Notes: a model not told the origin generated them from the letters alone. A stretch of DNA of 64,000 nt from Sphaerisporangium fuscum (GCF_018531465.1 NZ_JAHDTF010000002.1:124001-188000), one strand, 5' to 3'. Positions 50,034-59,212 are shown, counted from the first letter of the stretch. Numbers and translations: made by a program.

Positions 50034-50050
50034 ATTCTGTATCACGGAAC
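50034..50050. promoter_or_regulatory. IclR-type operator, site 2 (in front of the lactonase gene)
   Basis: ATTCTG-N5-CGGAAC, one base away from the form of the other three sites, located 1 base before the AAAGGAG ribosome site of the SMP-30 gene. A bound regulator here would block this transcript. Confidence 0.5.
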
Positions 50051-50062
50051 AAAGGAGCGGTT

Positions 50063-50938
50063 GTGACGGTGAAGGTTTCGGAGCCGGAGGTCGTCCCGGT
50101 GCCTCGCGCCCGGCTCGGCGAGGGGCCGCGCTGGGACGGCCGTACGGGAACGCTGCTGTGGGTCGACATCCCGGCGGGCCTCGTGCACCGCCTCGACCCC
50201 GCCGACGGCTCGCACGCCGCGGTCGACGTCGGCCGGCCGGTGGGGGTCGCGGTGCCGCGGGCCGCGGGCGGGCTCGCCCTCGCGCTCAGCGACGGCTTCG
50301 CCGTGCTCGCCGAGGAGCCCACGACGGACGGCACCGCCGCGAAGGTGGAGCTGGTCGCGCCGGTGACGGCCGGGGAGCGGCCGGGGAACCGGATGAACGA
50401 CGGCGCGTGCGACCGCGCGGGCCGGTTCTTCGCCGGCACCAAGGCCGAGGACGACACCCCCGGGGCGGGCGCGCTGTACCGGCTCGGTCCCGGCCACGCC
50501 TGCGAGCGGGTGCTCGACGGCGTCACCATCTCCAACGGCATCGCCTGGAGCCCCGACGAACGCCTCCTCTACTACGTGGACACCTCCACCGGCCGCGTCG
50601 ACGTCTTCGACTACGACCCCGCCGGGGGACGGCTCGGCGAGCGCCGCGTGTTCGCCGAGATCACCCGGGGAATGCCCGACGGGATCACCGTGGACACCGA
50701 GGGCCACGTGTGGGTCGGGCTGTGGGACGGCGGGGCGGTCCTGCGCCTGCGCCCGGACGGGCGGCTCGACCTGGCCGTCGAGATGCCGGCCACGAAGGTG
50801 ACCAGTTGCGCCTTCGGCGGCCCGCACCTCGACGAGCTGTACGTGACGACCGCCTGGGACGGCACGGGCGGCGGCGAGCTGCTGCGCTGCCGCACCTCCG
50901 TCGCGGGCTTCCCCGCCAACCCCTACCGGGACCTCTAG
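50063..50938 (+). CDS. SMP-30/gluconolactonase family lactonase
   Basis: A 291-residue six-bladed propeller enzyme from GTG 50063 (AAGGAG 5 bases upstream). Metal ligands of the family are all visible: Glu20 in RLGEGPRW, Asn in NRMNDGAC (about 113), Asn in TISNGIAWSPD (about 158) and Asp in GMPDGITVD (about 206). It hydrolyses sugar lactones to aldonic acids in the cytoplasm. Following the IclR gene and facing the long operon with a zinc dehydrogenase and FAH-family enzyme, it would be the second step of an oxidative, non-phosphorylative sugar pathway. Which lactone is unknown. Confidence 0.88.
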   Translation: MTVKVSEPEVVPVPRARLGEGPRWDGRTGTLLWVDIPAGLVHRLDPADGSHAAVDVGRPVGVAVPRAAGGLALALSDGFAVLAEEPTTDGTAAKVELVAPVTAGERPGNRMNDGACDRAGRFFAGTKAEDDTPGAGALYRLGPGHACERVLDGVTISNGIAWSPDERLLYYVDTSTGRVDVFDYDPAGGRLGERRVFAEITRGMPDGITVDTEGHVWVGLWDGGAVLRLRPDGRLDLAVEMPATKVTSCAFGGPHLDELYVTTAWDGTGGGELLRCRTSVAGFPANPYRDL

Positions 50939-50944
50939 GCGACG

Positions 50945-50981
50945 CCGAGGGCCGGCCGGCGGTCCGCCGGCCGGCCCTCGG
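50945..50981. terminator. Bidirectional terminator between the lactonase gene and the GH135 operon end
   Basis: A near-perfect self-complementary stretch: CCGAGGGCCGGCCGGCG (50945-50961) pairs with CGCCGGCCGGCCCTCGG (50965-50981), giving a 17-bp stem with a 3-base loop between two convergent stop codons. Confidence 0.8.
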
Positions 50982-50989
50982 ACGCCGGT

Positions 50990-52828
50990 TCAGCTCTTGG
51001 TGACCGTGATCTTGTTGCTGTAGGCGTCGGGCACGTCGCCGCTGCCGTTGAAGATGACGCCGTGAGTGGTGCCGGCGCCGGTGAACGCCGAGGTGGGCAC
51101 CGACCACTGGTACAGGCCGCCGGCCTTGGAGATCAGCGGGCTGACGCCGGAGACGGCCGTCCATCCCCAGCTCGTGCCGGTGGACCGGTAGAGGGCGTTG
51201 TCCTCGATCATGTAGTCGGCCCCCACCCCGGCTCCGAGGGGCACCGTGTAGCCGGTGGCGGGGTTGTTGTCGGTGTCGATGAAGACGTGGTGGGAGCCCC
51301 AGGGCATGTTGAACTGCGCCGAGTAGGTGGCGGTGTTCGTGCCGAGGGTCGCCTGCGCGTTGGCGATGGGCGCCGGGTTGGTGGTGGTGACGCTCACCGC
51401 GCCGGACGCCGCCGAGAAGTTGTCGGTGGTGTCGCGGGCCTTGACGGTGAAGGAATAGGTGTGGGCGCTGCTCAGGCCACCGAAGTAGGCGGTCGTCACC
51501 GTTCCCGGCACCGACAGCACGCGGACGCCGTCCTTCAGGATGTCGTAGTAGGCGACGTAGTCACCGGAGTCGGCGTCGTTGGAGGCCGTCCAGGTGAGCC
51601 GGACGCTGGTCGGGCCCACGTTGGACGCGACGGGCGTGCCGGGAGTGGTGGGGGCGTGCGCGTTCCTCGGCGCGGTGGTCACCGAGACGGGGGTTCCGGC
51701 GGGCGAGGTGTTGCCCGCCTTGTCCCTGGCGCGCAGCGAGAAGGTGTAGGCCGTCGAGGGAGAGAGGCCCTCCACGTCGAAGACGGTGGCGTTGGGGGTG
51801 TGGTTGGCCTCCGTGCCGATCTTCGTCGATCCCTGGTAGACGTCGTAGCCGACCACGTCGGGGTAGGCCGCCGAGGTCCAGGTCAGGCGCAGGCTGGTGG
51901 CCTTGACCAGGCTCGCCGCCGGAGCGGCCGGGGCCGCCGGGGTCGCGCCGCCGCTGCCCTGGGCCGCCGTGATCTCCGAGGACATGTAGGACGGCAGGCT
52001 GTCCCACGGGTTGTCCAGGTCGTCGCCGGTCACGTAGACGTACCCGGCGTTGTTGGCCTTCGACTTGGCGATGACCGCGTTCAGGGCGGTCTGGTCCGGC
52101 ACCTTGTAGACCAGGTTCCAGATCCGCTGGGGGTCGTAGGCCGCCTGCCACGCGGGCGGGGCCAGTTCGGCGGGCGGGTTCATGTAGGTGTCGTAGTTGC
52201 TCTCGAAGGTGACCAGGATGTCGGCCGCGTCCTGGTAGCAGGCGGCGGGCGGGGCGCCCGGGTTGTCGATGGTGATCGCGCCGGGGTGGTACTTCTTCAC
52301 GTAGGCGCCGGCCTCGCGGTACAGGTCCACCCACGCGTCCCCGCCGCCGGCCGGGCCACAGGCGTTCTGCGCCTGGTCGAAGAAGATGCCGTCGATGTTG
52401 GAGCCGTAGAAGGCGTACCAGTTGTCGACGTCGATCTGGATCTGCGTCCGCCAGTCGTCGGCGCTGGTCGAGTCGAGCCGGGTGGTCTTGCCGGTGGTGC
52501 CGAAGTAGCCGGTGTCCACGTAGCCGATGATCTTGACCCCCGCGGCGTGGGCCGAGGCGATGGCGGCGGCGTAGTCCGGGTTGCTGGTGCTGGTGGGGCC
52601 GTTGAGGACGTTCACCACCGCGACGGCCGGCTTGGTGCCCGCGCTGGTGAGCTGGGTCCAGTAGGTGGCGGTCTGGCCGCCGGGGTAGAAGTAGGCGGGA
52701 ACCGCGACCTGCTGGCCGAGGGTGGCGCCCGCCGCCTGGGCCGGGGCCGGGGAGAGGGTGAGCAGGGACGCGACCAGGGGCGCGAGCGCCGCGGCGCGCG
52801 CCGATCTGCGCAGGCTTGCGCTGGGCAT
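50990..52828 (-). CDS. Secreted spherulin-4-type glycosidase (GH135-like) with two fibronectin III domains
   Basis: A 612-residue exported enzyme. Signal peptide about 1-32 (cleavage near AQAAGA). Catalytic TIM-barrel-like domain about 35-310: VPAYFYPGG, VAVVNVLNGP, GVKIIGYVDTGYFG, DGIFFDQAQN and ILVTFESNYDTYM, the spherulation-specific family 4 pattern; D147 (FFDQ) and E208 (TFESN) are the likely acid pair. Two fibronectin type III domains follow (about 318-405 and 410-500), then a C-terminal beta domain (VFIDTDNNPATGY) that may bind carbohydrate. Fungal Sph3 of this family cleaves alpha-1,4-linked N-acetylgalactosamine in galactosaminogalactan. GGAGA precedes the ATG. Last gene of the operon; makes oligosaccharides for the two uptake systems. 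Confidence 0.82.
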   Translation of the reverse strand: MPSASLRRSARAAALAPLVASLLTLSPAPAQAAGATLGQQVAVPAYFYPGGQTATYWTQLTSAGTKPAVAVVNVLNGPTSTSNPDYAAAIASAHAAGVKIIGYVDTGYFGTTGKTTRLDSTSADDWRTQIQIDVDNWYAFYGSNIDGIFFDQAQNACGPAGGGDAWVDLYREAGAYVKKYHPGAITIDNPGAPPAACYQDAADILVTFESNYDTYMNPPAELAPPAWQAAYDPQRIWNLVYKVPDQTALNAVIAKSKANNAGYVYVTGDDLDNPWDSLPSYMSSEITAAQGSGGATPAAPAAPAASLVKATSLRLTWTSAAYPDVVGYDVYQGSTKIGTEANHTPNATVFDVEGLSPSTAYTFSLRARDKAGNTSPAGTPVSVTTAPRNAHAPTTPGTPVASNVGPTSVRLTWTASNDADSGDYVAYYDILKDGVRVLSVPGTVTTAYFGGLSSAHTYSFTVKARDTTDNFSAASGAVSVTTTNPAPIANAQATLGTNTATYSAQFNMPWGSHHVFIDTDNNPATGYTVPLGAGVGADYMIEDNALYRSTGTSWGWTAVSGVSPLISKAGGLYQWSVPTSAFTGAGTTHGVIFNGSGDVPDAYSNKITVTKS

Positions 52829-52884
52829 CGTTCTCCTTCGGTTGGTGGGAAACCTCGGTGGGGGAAACGTGGGAGACGGTCGGC

Positions 52885-53766
52885 CTACTTGAGCCCGGAG
52901 AAGCTCATGGTGGCCACGAAGTATCGCTGGGCGAGGATGAACGCCAGGACCAAAGGCAGGGTGGCGACCAGGTTGCCGGCCATCAGCGCCGACCATTCGG
53001 TGTGCCGGGCGCCGGCGAAGGTCGCCAGGCCCATCTGCAGGGTGTAGGTGTCCTCGGAGCTGATGGCGATCAGCGGCCAGATCAGGTCGTTCCACGAGCC
53101 CAGCAGGGTGAAGACGGTCAGGGTGGCGAGGGCCGGACGGGCCAGCGGCAGCACGATGCGGAAGAACACCCCGAGCCGGGAGCAGCCGTCGATGGTGGCG
53201 GCCTCCTCCAGTTCCCTCGGCAGGGACAGGAAGAACTGCCGCATCAGGAACACCCCGAACGCCGAGGCCAGCCAGGGCACGAACGCCGCGCCCAGGCTGT
53301 CGATGAGCCCGAGGTTCTTGAACATCAGGAAGGTCGGGATCATCAGGACCTGGACCGGCACCATGACGGTGGCCATCACCAGGGCGAAGGCGACACCACG
53401 GCCGCGGAAGCGCAGCCGGGCGAAGCCGTAGCCGGCCAGCGAGCACAGCACCAGATGCCCGGCCACGGCCGCGACCGAGACGATCACCGTGTTGGCCAGC
53501 CAGCGCGGGTAGTCGTCCTCGGTGAAGATCCGCTGGAACCCGGCCAGGCTGAAGTGGGAGGGCCACAGCCGGGGCGGGTAGCGGTTGATGTCCGAGTCGG
53601 GCATGAACGCGGTCAGCGCCATCCACAGCAGCGGCGCGGCGAAGATCAGGGCCGTGGGCATCAGGACCAGGTGCGCGAGCCACGACCGTCCTCCGTTCGG
53701 GCCGGGCCGGGCGGCGGGGACCTGGTCACGGGCCGGTCCGAGGCCGGCCATGGTGACATCGCTCAT
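52885..53766 (-). CDS. Carbohydrate ABC transporter permease (MalG-type), system 2
   Basis: A 293-residue inner-membrane permease with six spans. The EAA loop is ELEEAATIDGCSRLGVFFRI (about 199-218), which docks to an ATPase. MalG-like start with a short polar tail, ending FSGLK. It pairs with the 53795-54712 permease and the 54709-55998 binding protein. No ATPase gene is present in the locus, so a shared sugar ATPase (MsiK type) encoded elsewhere must drive it, as is usual in actinomycetes. It follows the partner permease gene after 28 bases. Confidence 0.9.
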   Translation of the reverse strand: MSDVTMAGLGPARDQVPAARPGPNGGRSWLAHLVLMPTALIFAAPLLWMALTAFMPDSDINRYPPRLWPSHFSLAGFQRIFTEDDYPRWLANTVIVSVAAVAGHLVLCSLAGYGFARLRFRGRGVAFALVMATVMVPVQVLMIPTFLMFKNLGLIDSLGAAFVPWLASAFGVFLMRQFFLSLPRELEEAATIDGCSRLGVFFRIVLPLARPALATLTVFTLLGSWNDLIWPLIAISSEDTYTLQMGLATFAGARHTEWSALMAGNLVATLPLVLAFILAQRYFVATMSFSGLK

Positions 53767-53794
53767 GGGCGGGCGTCTCCTTGCCTGTCCCGGC

Positions 53795-54712
53795 TCATCG
53801 GCCGGCCTCCCCTTGGCGTGAGTACCGCAGGGCCAGTCCCGAGACCGCCAGCGTCAGCACGAACAGCCCGTAGGCCACCGCCGCGCCGTAACCGGAGTGG
53901 AACAGCTGGAACGCCTGCTGGTACAGGTAGAACACGATCACCGTGGTCGAGTCCAGCGGCTGGCCCTTGGTCGTCGTGTAGACCAGGTCGAACAGTTGCA
54001 GGGCGCCGATGGTCTGCCAGATCAGCAGGAACACCGTGGCCGGCCGCAGCTGCGGCACGATCACGTGCCGGAACACCTGCGGGCCGCCGGCGCCGTCGAC
54101 CCGGGCCGCCTCGGTGAGCTCGCGCGGGATGTCCTGCAACGCCGCCAGGTACACCACCGCCGGCAACCCGACCCCGCCCCACAGCGAGACCACCACCAGG
54201 ACGAGCATCGCCTGGTTCGGGTCCTGCAGGAAACCCTGCCGCGGCAGCCCCATCGCCGCCAGCAGCGTGTCGGCGATGCCGAACTGCGGGTCGAACACGA
54301 AGTTCGCCAGGATGCCGGTGGCGGCGGCAGAGACGACGTACGGCACGAAGATGCAGGTGCGGTAGAAGCCGATCAGCCTGATGGGCCGGTTCAGCGCCAG
54401 CGCCAGCGGCAGCCCGGCGATCAGCGAACCGGGCACGAACAGCGCCGTGTACATCAGCGTGTGCCCGGTCGCGGCGAGCAGGTCCGGGTCCTCCAGCATC
54501 GCCCGGTAGTTGTCCAGCCCGACGTAGTCCCCGCCGGAGATCAGGTCGCCGTCCCGCAGTGACAGCAGCAGCGCCCACGCGGCCGGGAACAGCGACAACC
54601 CCACGATCACCAGCGTGGCCGGGCCGATGAACCCCCAGCCGGTCAGGTCGGGCAGCAGCCGGCGCGTCCCCACGCGCGCCGGCACCGGGCGCACGCCCAC
54701 CGAGACGCTCAC
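53795..54712 (-). CDS. Carbohydrate ABC transporter permease (MalF-type), system 2
   Basis: A 305-residue permease with six spans; the EAA loop is ELTEAARVDGAGGPQVFRHV (about 207-226). Start GTG 54712 overlaps the stop of the binding-protein gene (GTGA), so the pair is translationally coupled. Together with the MalG-type partner it forms the membrane channel for the oligosaccharide brought by the 54709-55998 lipoprotein. The sequence differs clearly from the other MalF-type permease in the operon (58271-59212), showing two distinct systems and not a recent duplication. Confidence 0.9.
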   Translation of the reverse strand: MSVSVGVRPVPARVGTRRLLPDLTGWGFIGPATLVIVGLSLFPAAWALLLSLRDGDLISGGDYVGLDNYRAMLEDPDLLAATGHTLMYTALFVPGSLIAGLPLALALNRPIRLIGFYRTCIFVPYVVSAAATGILANFVFDPQFGIADTLLAAMGLPRQGFLQDPNQAMLVLVVVSLWGGVGLPAVVYLAALQDIPRELTEAARVDGAGGPQVFRHVIVPQLRPATVFLLIWQTIGALQLFDLVYTTTKGQPLDSTTVIVFYLYQQAFQLFHSGYGAAVAYGLFVLTLAVSGLALRYSRQGEAGR

Positions 54713-55998
54713 CGCGACCTGGCCAGGATCCGGTCGGACTGCTCGGCCGCCTGGTCCAGGGCCTGCTGCACCGGCATGCCCCCGACCAGCGCCCGGCTGA
54801 TCGCGTCCCCCACCTTGGCCGACAGGTCCGGATACGCCTCGATCGCGGGACGCGCCCGCTTGGCGTTGTCCAGGTTGGCGGTGAACACGTCCACGTGCGG
54901 GAAGTCCTTCACGAACTTCTCGTACGCCGGCAGCGCCATCGTGGCCTTGCGCACCGGGAGGTTGCCCAGCCCCAGCGTCCACCGGGCGTCCTGCTCGGGC
55001 CGGGTGAGCCAGGTCAGGAAGTCGGCCGCCGCCTTGGCCCGGCGCGAGCCGTTGTCGAACACCACCCAGGTGTCCGGGCCCGCGATCGTCTCGTGGTTCC
55101 CCGCGTATCCCGGCAGGACCTGGACGCCGTAGGAGATCTTGTGCTCGATGAAGTTCAGGAGCGCCCACGGTCCGGCGATCACCATGCCGATCTTCCCGCT
55201 CTGGAACAGCGGCAGGAACTTCTCGCCGTTCTGGTCAAGGTAGACCGACTTGTCCTGGCGGGCCATCGCCTGCCACAGGCTGAGCGCCTGCGCGGTGGCC
55301 GGGGTGTCGAAGGCCGACTTCCTGCCGTCGGGGGAGACGATGGATCCGCCCTGCTGCCACAGCATGGGCCACAGCCGCCACGTCGTGTCCTCGCCCCCGG
55401 TGACCGGGTAGGCCGTGCCGTACACGCCCTTGTCGGGCGAGGTCAGCTTCTTGGCGGCGGCGCGGAAGTCGTCCCAGGTCCAGTCCTTGGACGGGTACGG
55501 CACCCCCGCCGCGTCGAACAGCTTCTTGTTGTAGACCACCCCGAGGTTGTCCACCACGGCGGGGATGCCGATGACCTTGCCCTTCACCTCGGCCACCGCC
55601 CGCTCCGAGGGCCAGAAGTCGTCCCAGCCGAACGCCGGGTCGTGCACGATCTTGGCCAGGTCGTACACCTTCGGGCTCTTGGCCAGGTGGGCCCCCCAGG
55701 AGCCGTACATGTAGGCGATGTCCGGGGCGTCCCCGCCCGCGAGCGCGGCCTGCACCTTCTGCAGCATGTCGTCCACGTTGGTGGTGCCGACGGCCGGCAC
55801 GACCTGGACGCCCGGGTGGGTGCGGTTGTACTCGTCGGCGAGGTCGTGGACCACCTTGCCGGCGCTCTCGACCTGGCCGTGCCACCAGACCACCTTGACC
55901 GGCCCGGACGACTCCTCGGCCGGCGCCCCGCACGCCGTGAGCCCGGTGACGCAGATCGCGAGCGCCGCCAGCGTGCCGTGCAATCTCCTGATCCTCAT
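54709..55998 (-). CDS. Sugar-binding lipoprotein of ABC transporter, system 2
   Basis: A 429-residue family-1 extracellular solute-binding protein. Signal peptide with lipobox LTACG (cysteine about 23). KVVWWHGQVESAGKVVHDLA opens the fold, GGDAPDIAYMYGSWGAHLA (about 84-102) and GIPAVVDNLGVVYNKKLF (about 143-160) are typical of oligosaccharide binders. GGAGG lies before the ATG at 55998, 13 bases after the preceding gene. Anchored outside the membrane, it hands a sugar to the two permeases encoded next. Ligand inferred from the co-operonic GH135 and GH4 enzymes, not seen. Confidence 0.9.
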   Translation of the reverse strand: MRIRRLHGTLAALAICVTGLTACGAPAEESSGPVKVVWWHGQVESAGKVVHDLADEYNRTHPGVQVVPAVGTTNVDDMLQKVQAALAGGDAPDIAYMYGSWGAHLAKSPKVYDLAKIVHDPAFGWDDFWPSERAVAEVKGKVIGIPAVVDNLGVVYNKKLFDAAGVPYPSKDWTWDDFRAAAKKLTSPDKGVYGTAYPVTGGEDTTWRLWPMLWQQGGSIVSPDGRKSAFDTPATAQALSLWQAMARQDKSVYLDQNGEKFLPLFQSGKIGMVIAGPWALLNFIEHKISYGVQVLPGYAGNHETIAGPDTWVVFDNGSRRAKAAADFLTWLTRPEQDARWTLGLGNLPVRKATMALPAYEKFVKDFPHVDVFTANLDNAKRARPAIEAYPDLSAKVGDAISRALVGGMPVQQALDQAAEQSDRILARSR

Positions 55999-56011
55999 GT
56001 CCGTCCTCCGG

Positions 56012-57361
56012 CTACTGGAACAGCCCGTTGACTTCGGCGTTCGCGGCCGTGAGCGAGGTCTTGGCGTCCGCCTTGCCCAGGTAGACGGAAGAGATCGCGT
56101 TGTCCATGATCTCGGCGATCTTGTCGGCGTTGTCGGTGATGGGCAGCAGGAAGGTGCCCTGCGGGTCCTTGGCCTCGTCCACGAAGGGCTTGACGTCACG
56201 TCCGGCCGCGGCGTGCGCGGCGAGGGCCTTGTCGGAGGAGGTGCCGATGGCGGGCAGCACCTCGGTGGTGGCGGCGATCAGGTCCTGGCACTCGGCCGAG
56301 GCGACGAACTTCACCCACTTCCAGGCCTCGTCCTTGTGCTTGGTGCCGGCGTAGATAGCGTCGGAGACGCCGTTGATCGGCGATCTGCGCCCCTGCGGGC
56401 CGGCGGGGAGCGGCGCCACGGCGAGCTTGAGCGTCTTGTTGTCCAGGTAGGACTTCGCCATCCAGGAGCCGGCCATGACCATCGCGGCCTTGCCCGACTG
56501 CAGCACCGCGTCGCCGCCGAGCGCCGACTGCTTGTCGTACGGCGGGGCGTACCCCTTCTTGATCAACCCGGCGAACCAGTCGACGGTCTCGGCCAGCTTG
56601 GGATCGTCGTAGTAGTACTTGGTGCCGAAGGGGTTCTTGTCCAGGTACTTGAAGCCGTTGCTGACCGCGAACCCCGCCCAGGAGGTCTGGCCGAGCGAGC
56701 CGGTGTTGTAGTCGGGGGCGATGCCGTACACCTTGACGTGGTTCTTGTCGAAGCCGGGGTCGGTGCCCTTGCGGCCCTTGTCGTCCACGGTCAGCGCGGC
56801 GATGGCCTTCTCGAAGGTGCCGCCGTCCGTGGGGTTCCAGGTCCAGTTCGCGAAGTCCGCCGTCTTCACCCCGGCCTTGGCGACCAGGTCCTTGTTGTAG
56901 AAGACGCCGACGGTGTCCCAGTCGAGCGGCAGCCCGTACCTCTTGCCGTCGCGCACCCAGACGTCGGCGAGCCCCTTCTGGTACTGGCCGAGGTCGACGC
57001 CGTCCCTGCTGACCAGTTCGCTGATGTCGAGCATCTGGTTGTTCTTGGCGAACTGGGGGAAGTAGGCGACCGAGTCGCGGAAGACGTCGGGGGCGGTGCC
57101 GGAGACGACCTGCGTGGTGAGGTTCTGCCAGTACTGCGCCCAGGCCACCGAGCTCATCTTGACGGTGATGTTCGGGTTCTTCTTGGTGAACGCGTCGGCG
57201 CACTGACGGTAGGCGGGAACCTGGTTGTCGGCCCACATGACGTAGGTGAGGGTGACGGGGCCGCCGCTCTCCTGCGCCGCGCCTCCGCAGGCAGCGGTGC
57301 CCGCGAGCAGGCCCGCGGTGACCACGGCGATGGGAGCGCGACGACGAACTGACCTGGACAT
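56012..57361 (-). CDS. Sugar-binding lipoprotein of ABC transporter, system 1
   Basis: A 449-residue family-1 solute-binding protein with lipobox GTAACG (cysteine about 25). LTYVMWADNQVPAYRQCADA (about 38-57), SGTAPDVFRDSVAYFPQF (about 87-104) and YGLPLDWDTVGVFYNKDL (about 141-158) are the usual features; WAGF and WMAKSYL offer aromatic stacking for sugar rings. It belongs to the permeases 57389-58258 and 58271-59212. It is only distantly similar to the second binding protein in the operon, so the two probably bind different fragments of one polymer (inference). Confidence 0.9.
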   Translation of the reverse strand: MSRSVRRRAPIAVVTAGLLAGTAACGGAAQESGGPVTLTYVMWADNQVPAYRQCADAFTKKNPNITVKMSSVAWAQYWQNLTTQVVSGTAPDVFRDSVAYFPQFAKNNQMLDISELVSRDGVDLGQYQKGLADVWVRDGKRYGLPLDWDTVGVFYNKDLVAKAGVKTADFANWTWNPTDGGTFEKAIAALTVDDKGRKGTDPGFDKNHVKVYGIAPDYNTGSLGQTSWAGFAVSNGFKYLDKNPFGTKYYYDDPKLAETVDWFAGLIKKGYAPPYDKQSALGGDAVLQSGKAAMVMAGSWMAKSYLDNKTLKLAVAPLPAGPQGRRSPINGVSDAIYAGTKHKDEAWKWVKFVASAECQDLIAATTEVLPAIGTSSDKALAAHAAAGRDVKPFVDEAKDPQGTFLLPITDNADKIAEIMDNAISSVYLGKADAKTSLTAANAEVNGLFQ

Positions 57362-57388
57362 TGGGGGGTCCTTCCTCTGACGAGGGTT

Positions 57389-58258
57389 TTACTTGATGCC
57401 CGTGAACTGCAGGGAGTTGGCCAGCCGCTTGCCGAAGACCAGCAGGAGCAGCAGCACGGGGAGGACGGACAGGGCCGAGCCGGCCATGAGGCCCGTCCAG
57501 TCAGGGCGGGAGTTCGGCGACTGCTGCAGGAAGACGCCGAGCGCGACGGTGAGCACCCGGTCGCCCTCCTCCTGGCCCACGAGCAGCGGCCAGAGGTAGT
57601 CCTTCCATGCCCATACGGCGTTGGTGATGGCGATCGTGATCAGCGGCCCCTTCGACATGGGCAGCGCCACGCGCCAGAAGATCGTCCACAGGCCCGCCCC
57701 GTCGATGAACGCGGCCTCCTCGACCTCGCGCGGCAGCGAGAGGAAGAACTGCCGCAGGAAGAACACGGTGAACGGGGTCATGAGCAGGCTCGGCGCGACG
57801 AGCCCGGCGAAGGTGTTGAGCAGCCCGAGCCCCCGCACCATGGCGAAGTTGGGCAGCAGCGTGAAGATCGGCGGGATCATCAGCGCCGAGACGAACAGCG
57901 AGAAGACCAGTTCCCTGCCCCGGAACCGGAGGCGGGCCAGCGCGTATCCGGCGAGCGCGCAGCACAGCGTCTGCACGACCACGATGAGGCCGGTGTAGAC
58001 GACGGAGTTGCGCAGGTAGAGCAGGAAGTCGAGGGCCGCCCCCGATCCCCCGGCGGCCTGGGCCTCCGCGATCGTGGACAGGCCGAGCACCCGTTTGAAG
58101 TTCGCCAGGGTGAAGTGCCGCGGGATCAGGGAGAAGTTGTCGGAGAACAGGTGGTTGGCGTCGGTGAAGGCGGTGCGGACCATCCAGTAGAAGGGGAACA
58201 CGGTGACCACGACGGCGACCGCCATCACCGTCCAGGCGAGGGCACGGCCAGCGCGCAT
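57389..58258 (-). CDS. Carbohydrate ABC transporter permease (MalG-type), system 1
   Basis: A 289-residue six-span permease with EAA loop EVEEAAFIDGAGLWTIFWRV (about 192-211) and the usual MalG C-terminus (LQFTGIK). Lies 12 bases after the MalF-type partner and 27 bases before the system 1 binding-protein gene. Forms the inner-membrane channel of transport system 1 with the 58271-59212 product; needs an external ATPase. Confidence 0.9.
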   Translation of the reverse strand: MRAGRALAWTVMAVAVVVTVFPFYWMVRTAFTDANHLFSDNFSLIPRHFTLANFKRVLGLSTIAEAQAAGGSGAALDFLLYLRNSVVYTGLIVVVQTLCCALAGYALARLRFRGRELVFSLFVSALMIPPIFTLLPNFAMVRGLGLLNTFAGLVAPSLLMTPFTVFFLRQFFLSLPREVEEAAFIDGAGLWTIFWRVALPMSKGPLITIAITNAVWAWKDYLWPLLVGQEEGDRVLTVALGVFLQQSPNSRPDWTGLMAGSALSVLPVLLLLLVFGKRLANSLQFTGIK

Positions 58259-58270
58259 GCGATCCGCCTC

Positions 58271-59212
58271 CTAGCCGAGATCCGATTTGGACGCGCGCAT
58301 CAGGCGCATCTGCAGATAGGTGAGGGTGCCCAGGACCAGCACGAGGCTGAGGGCCATGGCGGAGGCGTAACCCATGCGGAAGTGGGTGAACGCCTCCTGG
58401 TAGATGTAGTAGTAGATGACCTTGGTGGCGTTGATCGGGCCGCCCTTGGTGGCGATCGCGATGGTGTCGAAGATCTGGAAGCACCCGATCACGGAGACCA
58501 CCAGAACCAGCGCGAGGATGGGGCGCAGCAGGGGCAGGGTGACCCGGAAGAAGGTGCGGATCTCCCCCGCCCCGTCGATGGCCGCCGCCTCGTACACCTG
58601 GGCCGGGATCTGCAGCATCCCCGCGTACAGCAGCAGGGCGACGTAGCCGGCCGACGACCAGGTGGTGACGGCGGCGACGGTCGGCATCGCCTCGCCGGGC
58701 GAGCTGAAGAAGCCGTGGGTGCTCAGTCCCATGGAGGAGAGGAGCTGGTTGACGAAGCCGATGTTGGCGTCGAGAAGCCACAGCCACAGCAGCGCCGCCG
58801 AGACGTTCGGCACCAGCCAGGGCAGCAGCAGGGTCGCCCGCAGCACCACCGATTTGGTCAGCCGGTGCATCAGCGCGGCCAGCAGCAGCGCGAGGCTGAG
58901 CTGCCCGACCAGGTTGAGCACGGTGTTGTAGGCGGTGAGCAGCAGCGCCCGCCAGAAGAGCGGGTCGGTGGCCAGTTCGGCGTAGTTCCGCCCGCCGACG
59001 AACTCGGGGTCCGACAGCAGGTTCCAGTCGGTGAGGGAGATCCAGGCGCCGCGCACGCTGGGGTAGATGTAGAAGATCGCGAATCCGGCCAGCGCGGGGA
59101 GCATGAACAGCAGCGCCGCGCCGCCCTGGCCGCCCTCGGCGCTGTGCCGCCGCCGCGGCACGCGCAGGGCCGGGAGCGCGGTCGCGCTCCGGGCGGGCGC
59201 CTGGACGTTCAT
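58271..59212 (-). CDS. Carbohydrate ABC transporter permease (MalF-type), system 1
   Basis: A 313-residue permease with six spans after a 30-residue cytoplasmic tail; the EAA loop is VYEAAAIDGAGEIRTFFRV (about 203-221). The ATG at 59212 overlaps the stop of the amidohydrolase gene (ATGA), so transport and catabolism are translationally linked. Partner of the MalG-type permease 57389-58258 and the binding protein 56012-57361. Confidence 0.9.
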   Translation of the reverse strand: MNVQAPARSATALPALRVPRRRHSAEGGQGGAALLFMLPALAGFAIFYIYPSVRGAWISLTDWNLLSDPEFVGGRNYAELATDPLFWRALLLTAYNTVLNLVGQLSLALLLAALMHRLTKSVVLRATLLLPWLVPNVSAALLWLWLLDANIGFVNQLLSSMGLSTHGFFSSPGEAMPTVAAVTTWSSAGYVALLLYAGMLQIPAQVYEAAAIDGAGEIRTFFRVTLPLLRPILALVLVVSVIGCFQIFDTIAIATKGGPINATKVIYYYIYQEAFTHFRMGYASAMALSLVLVLGTLTYLQMRLMRASKSDLG

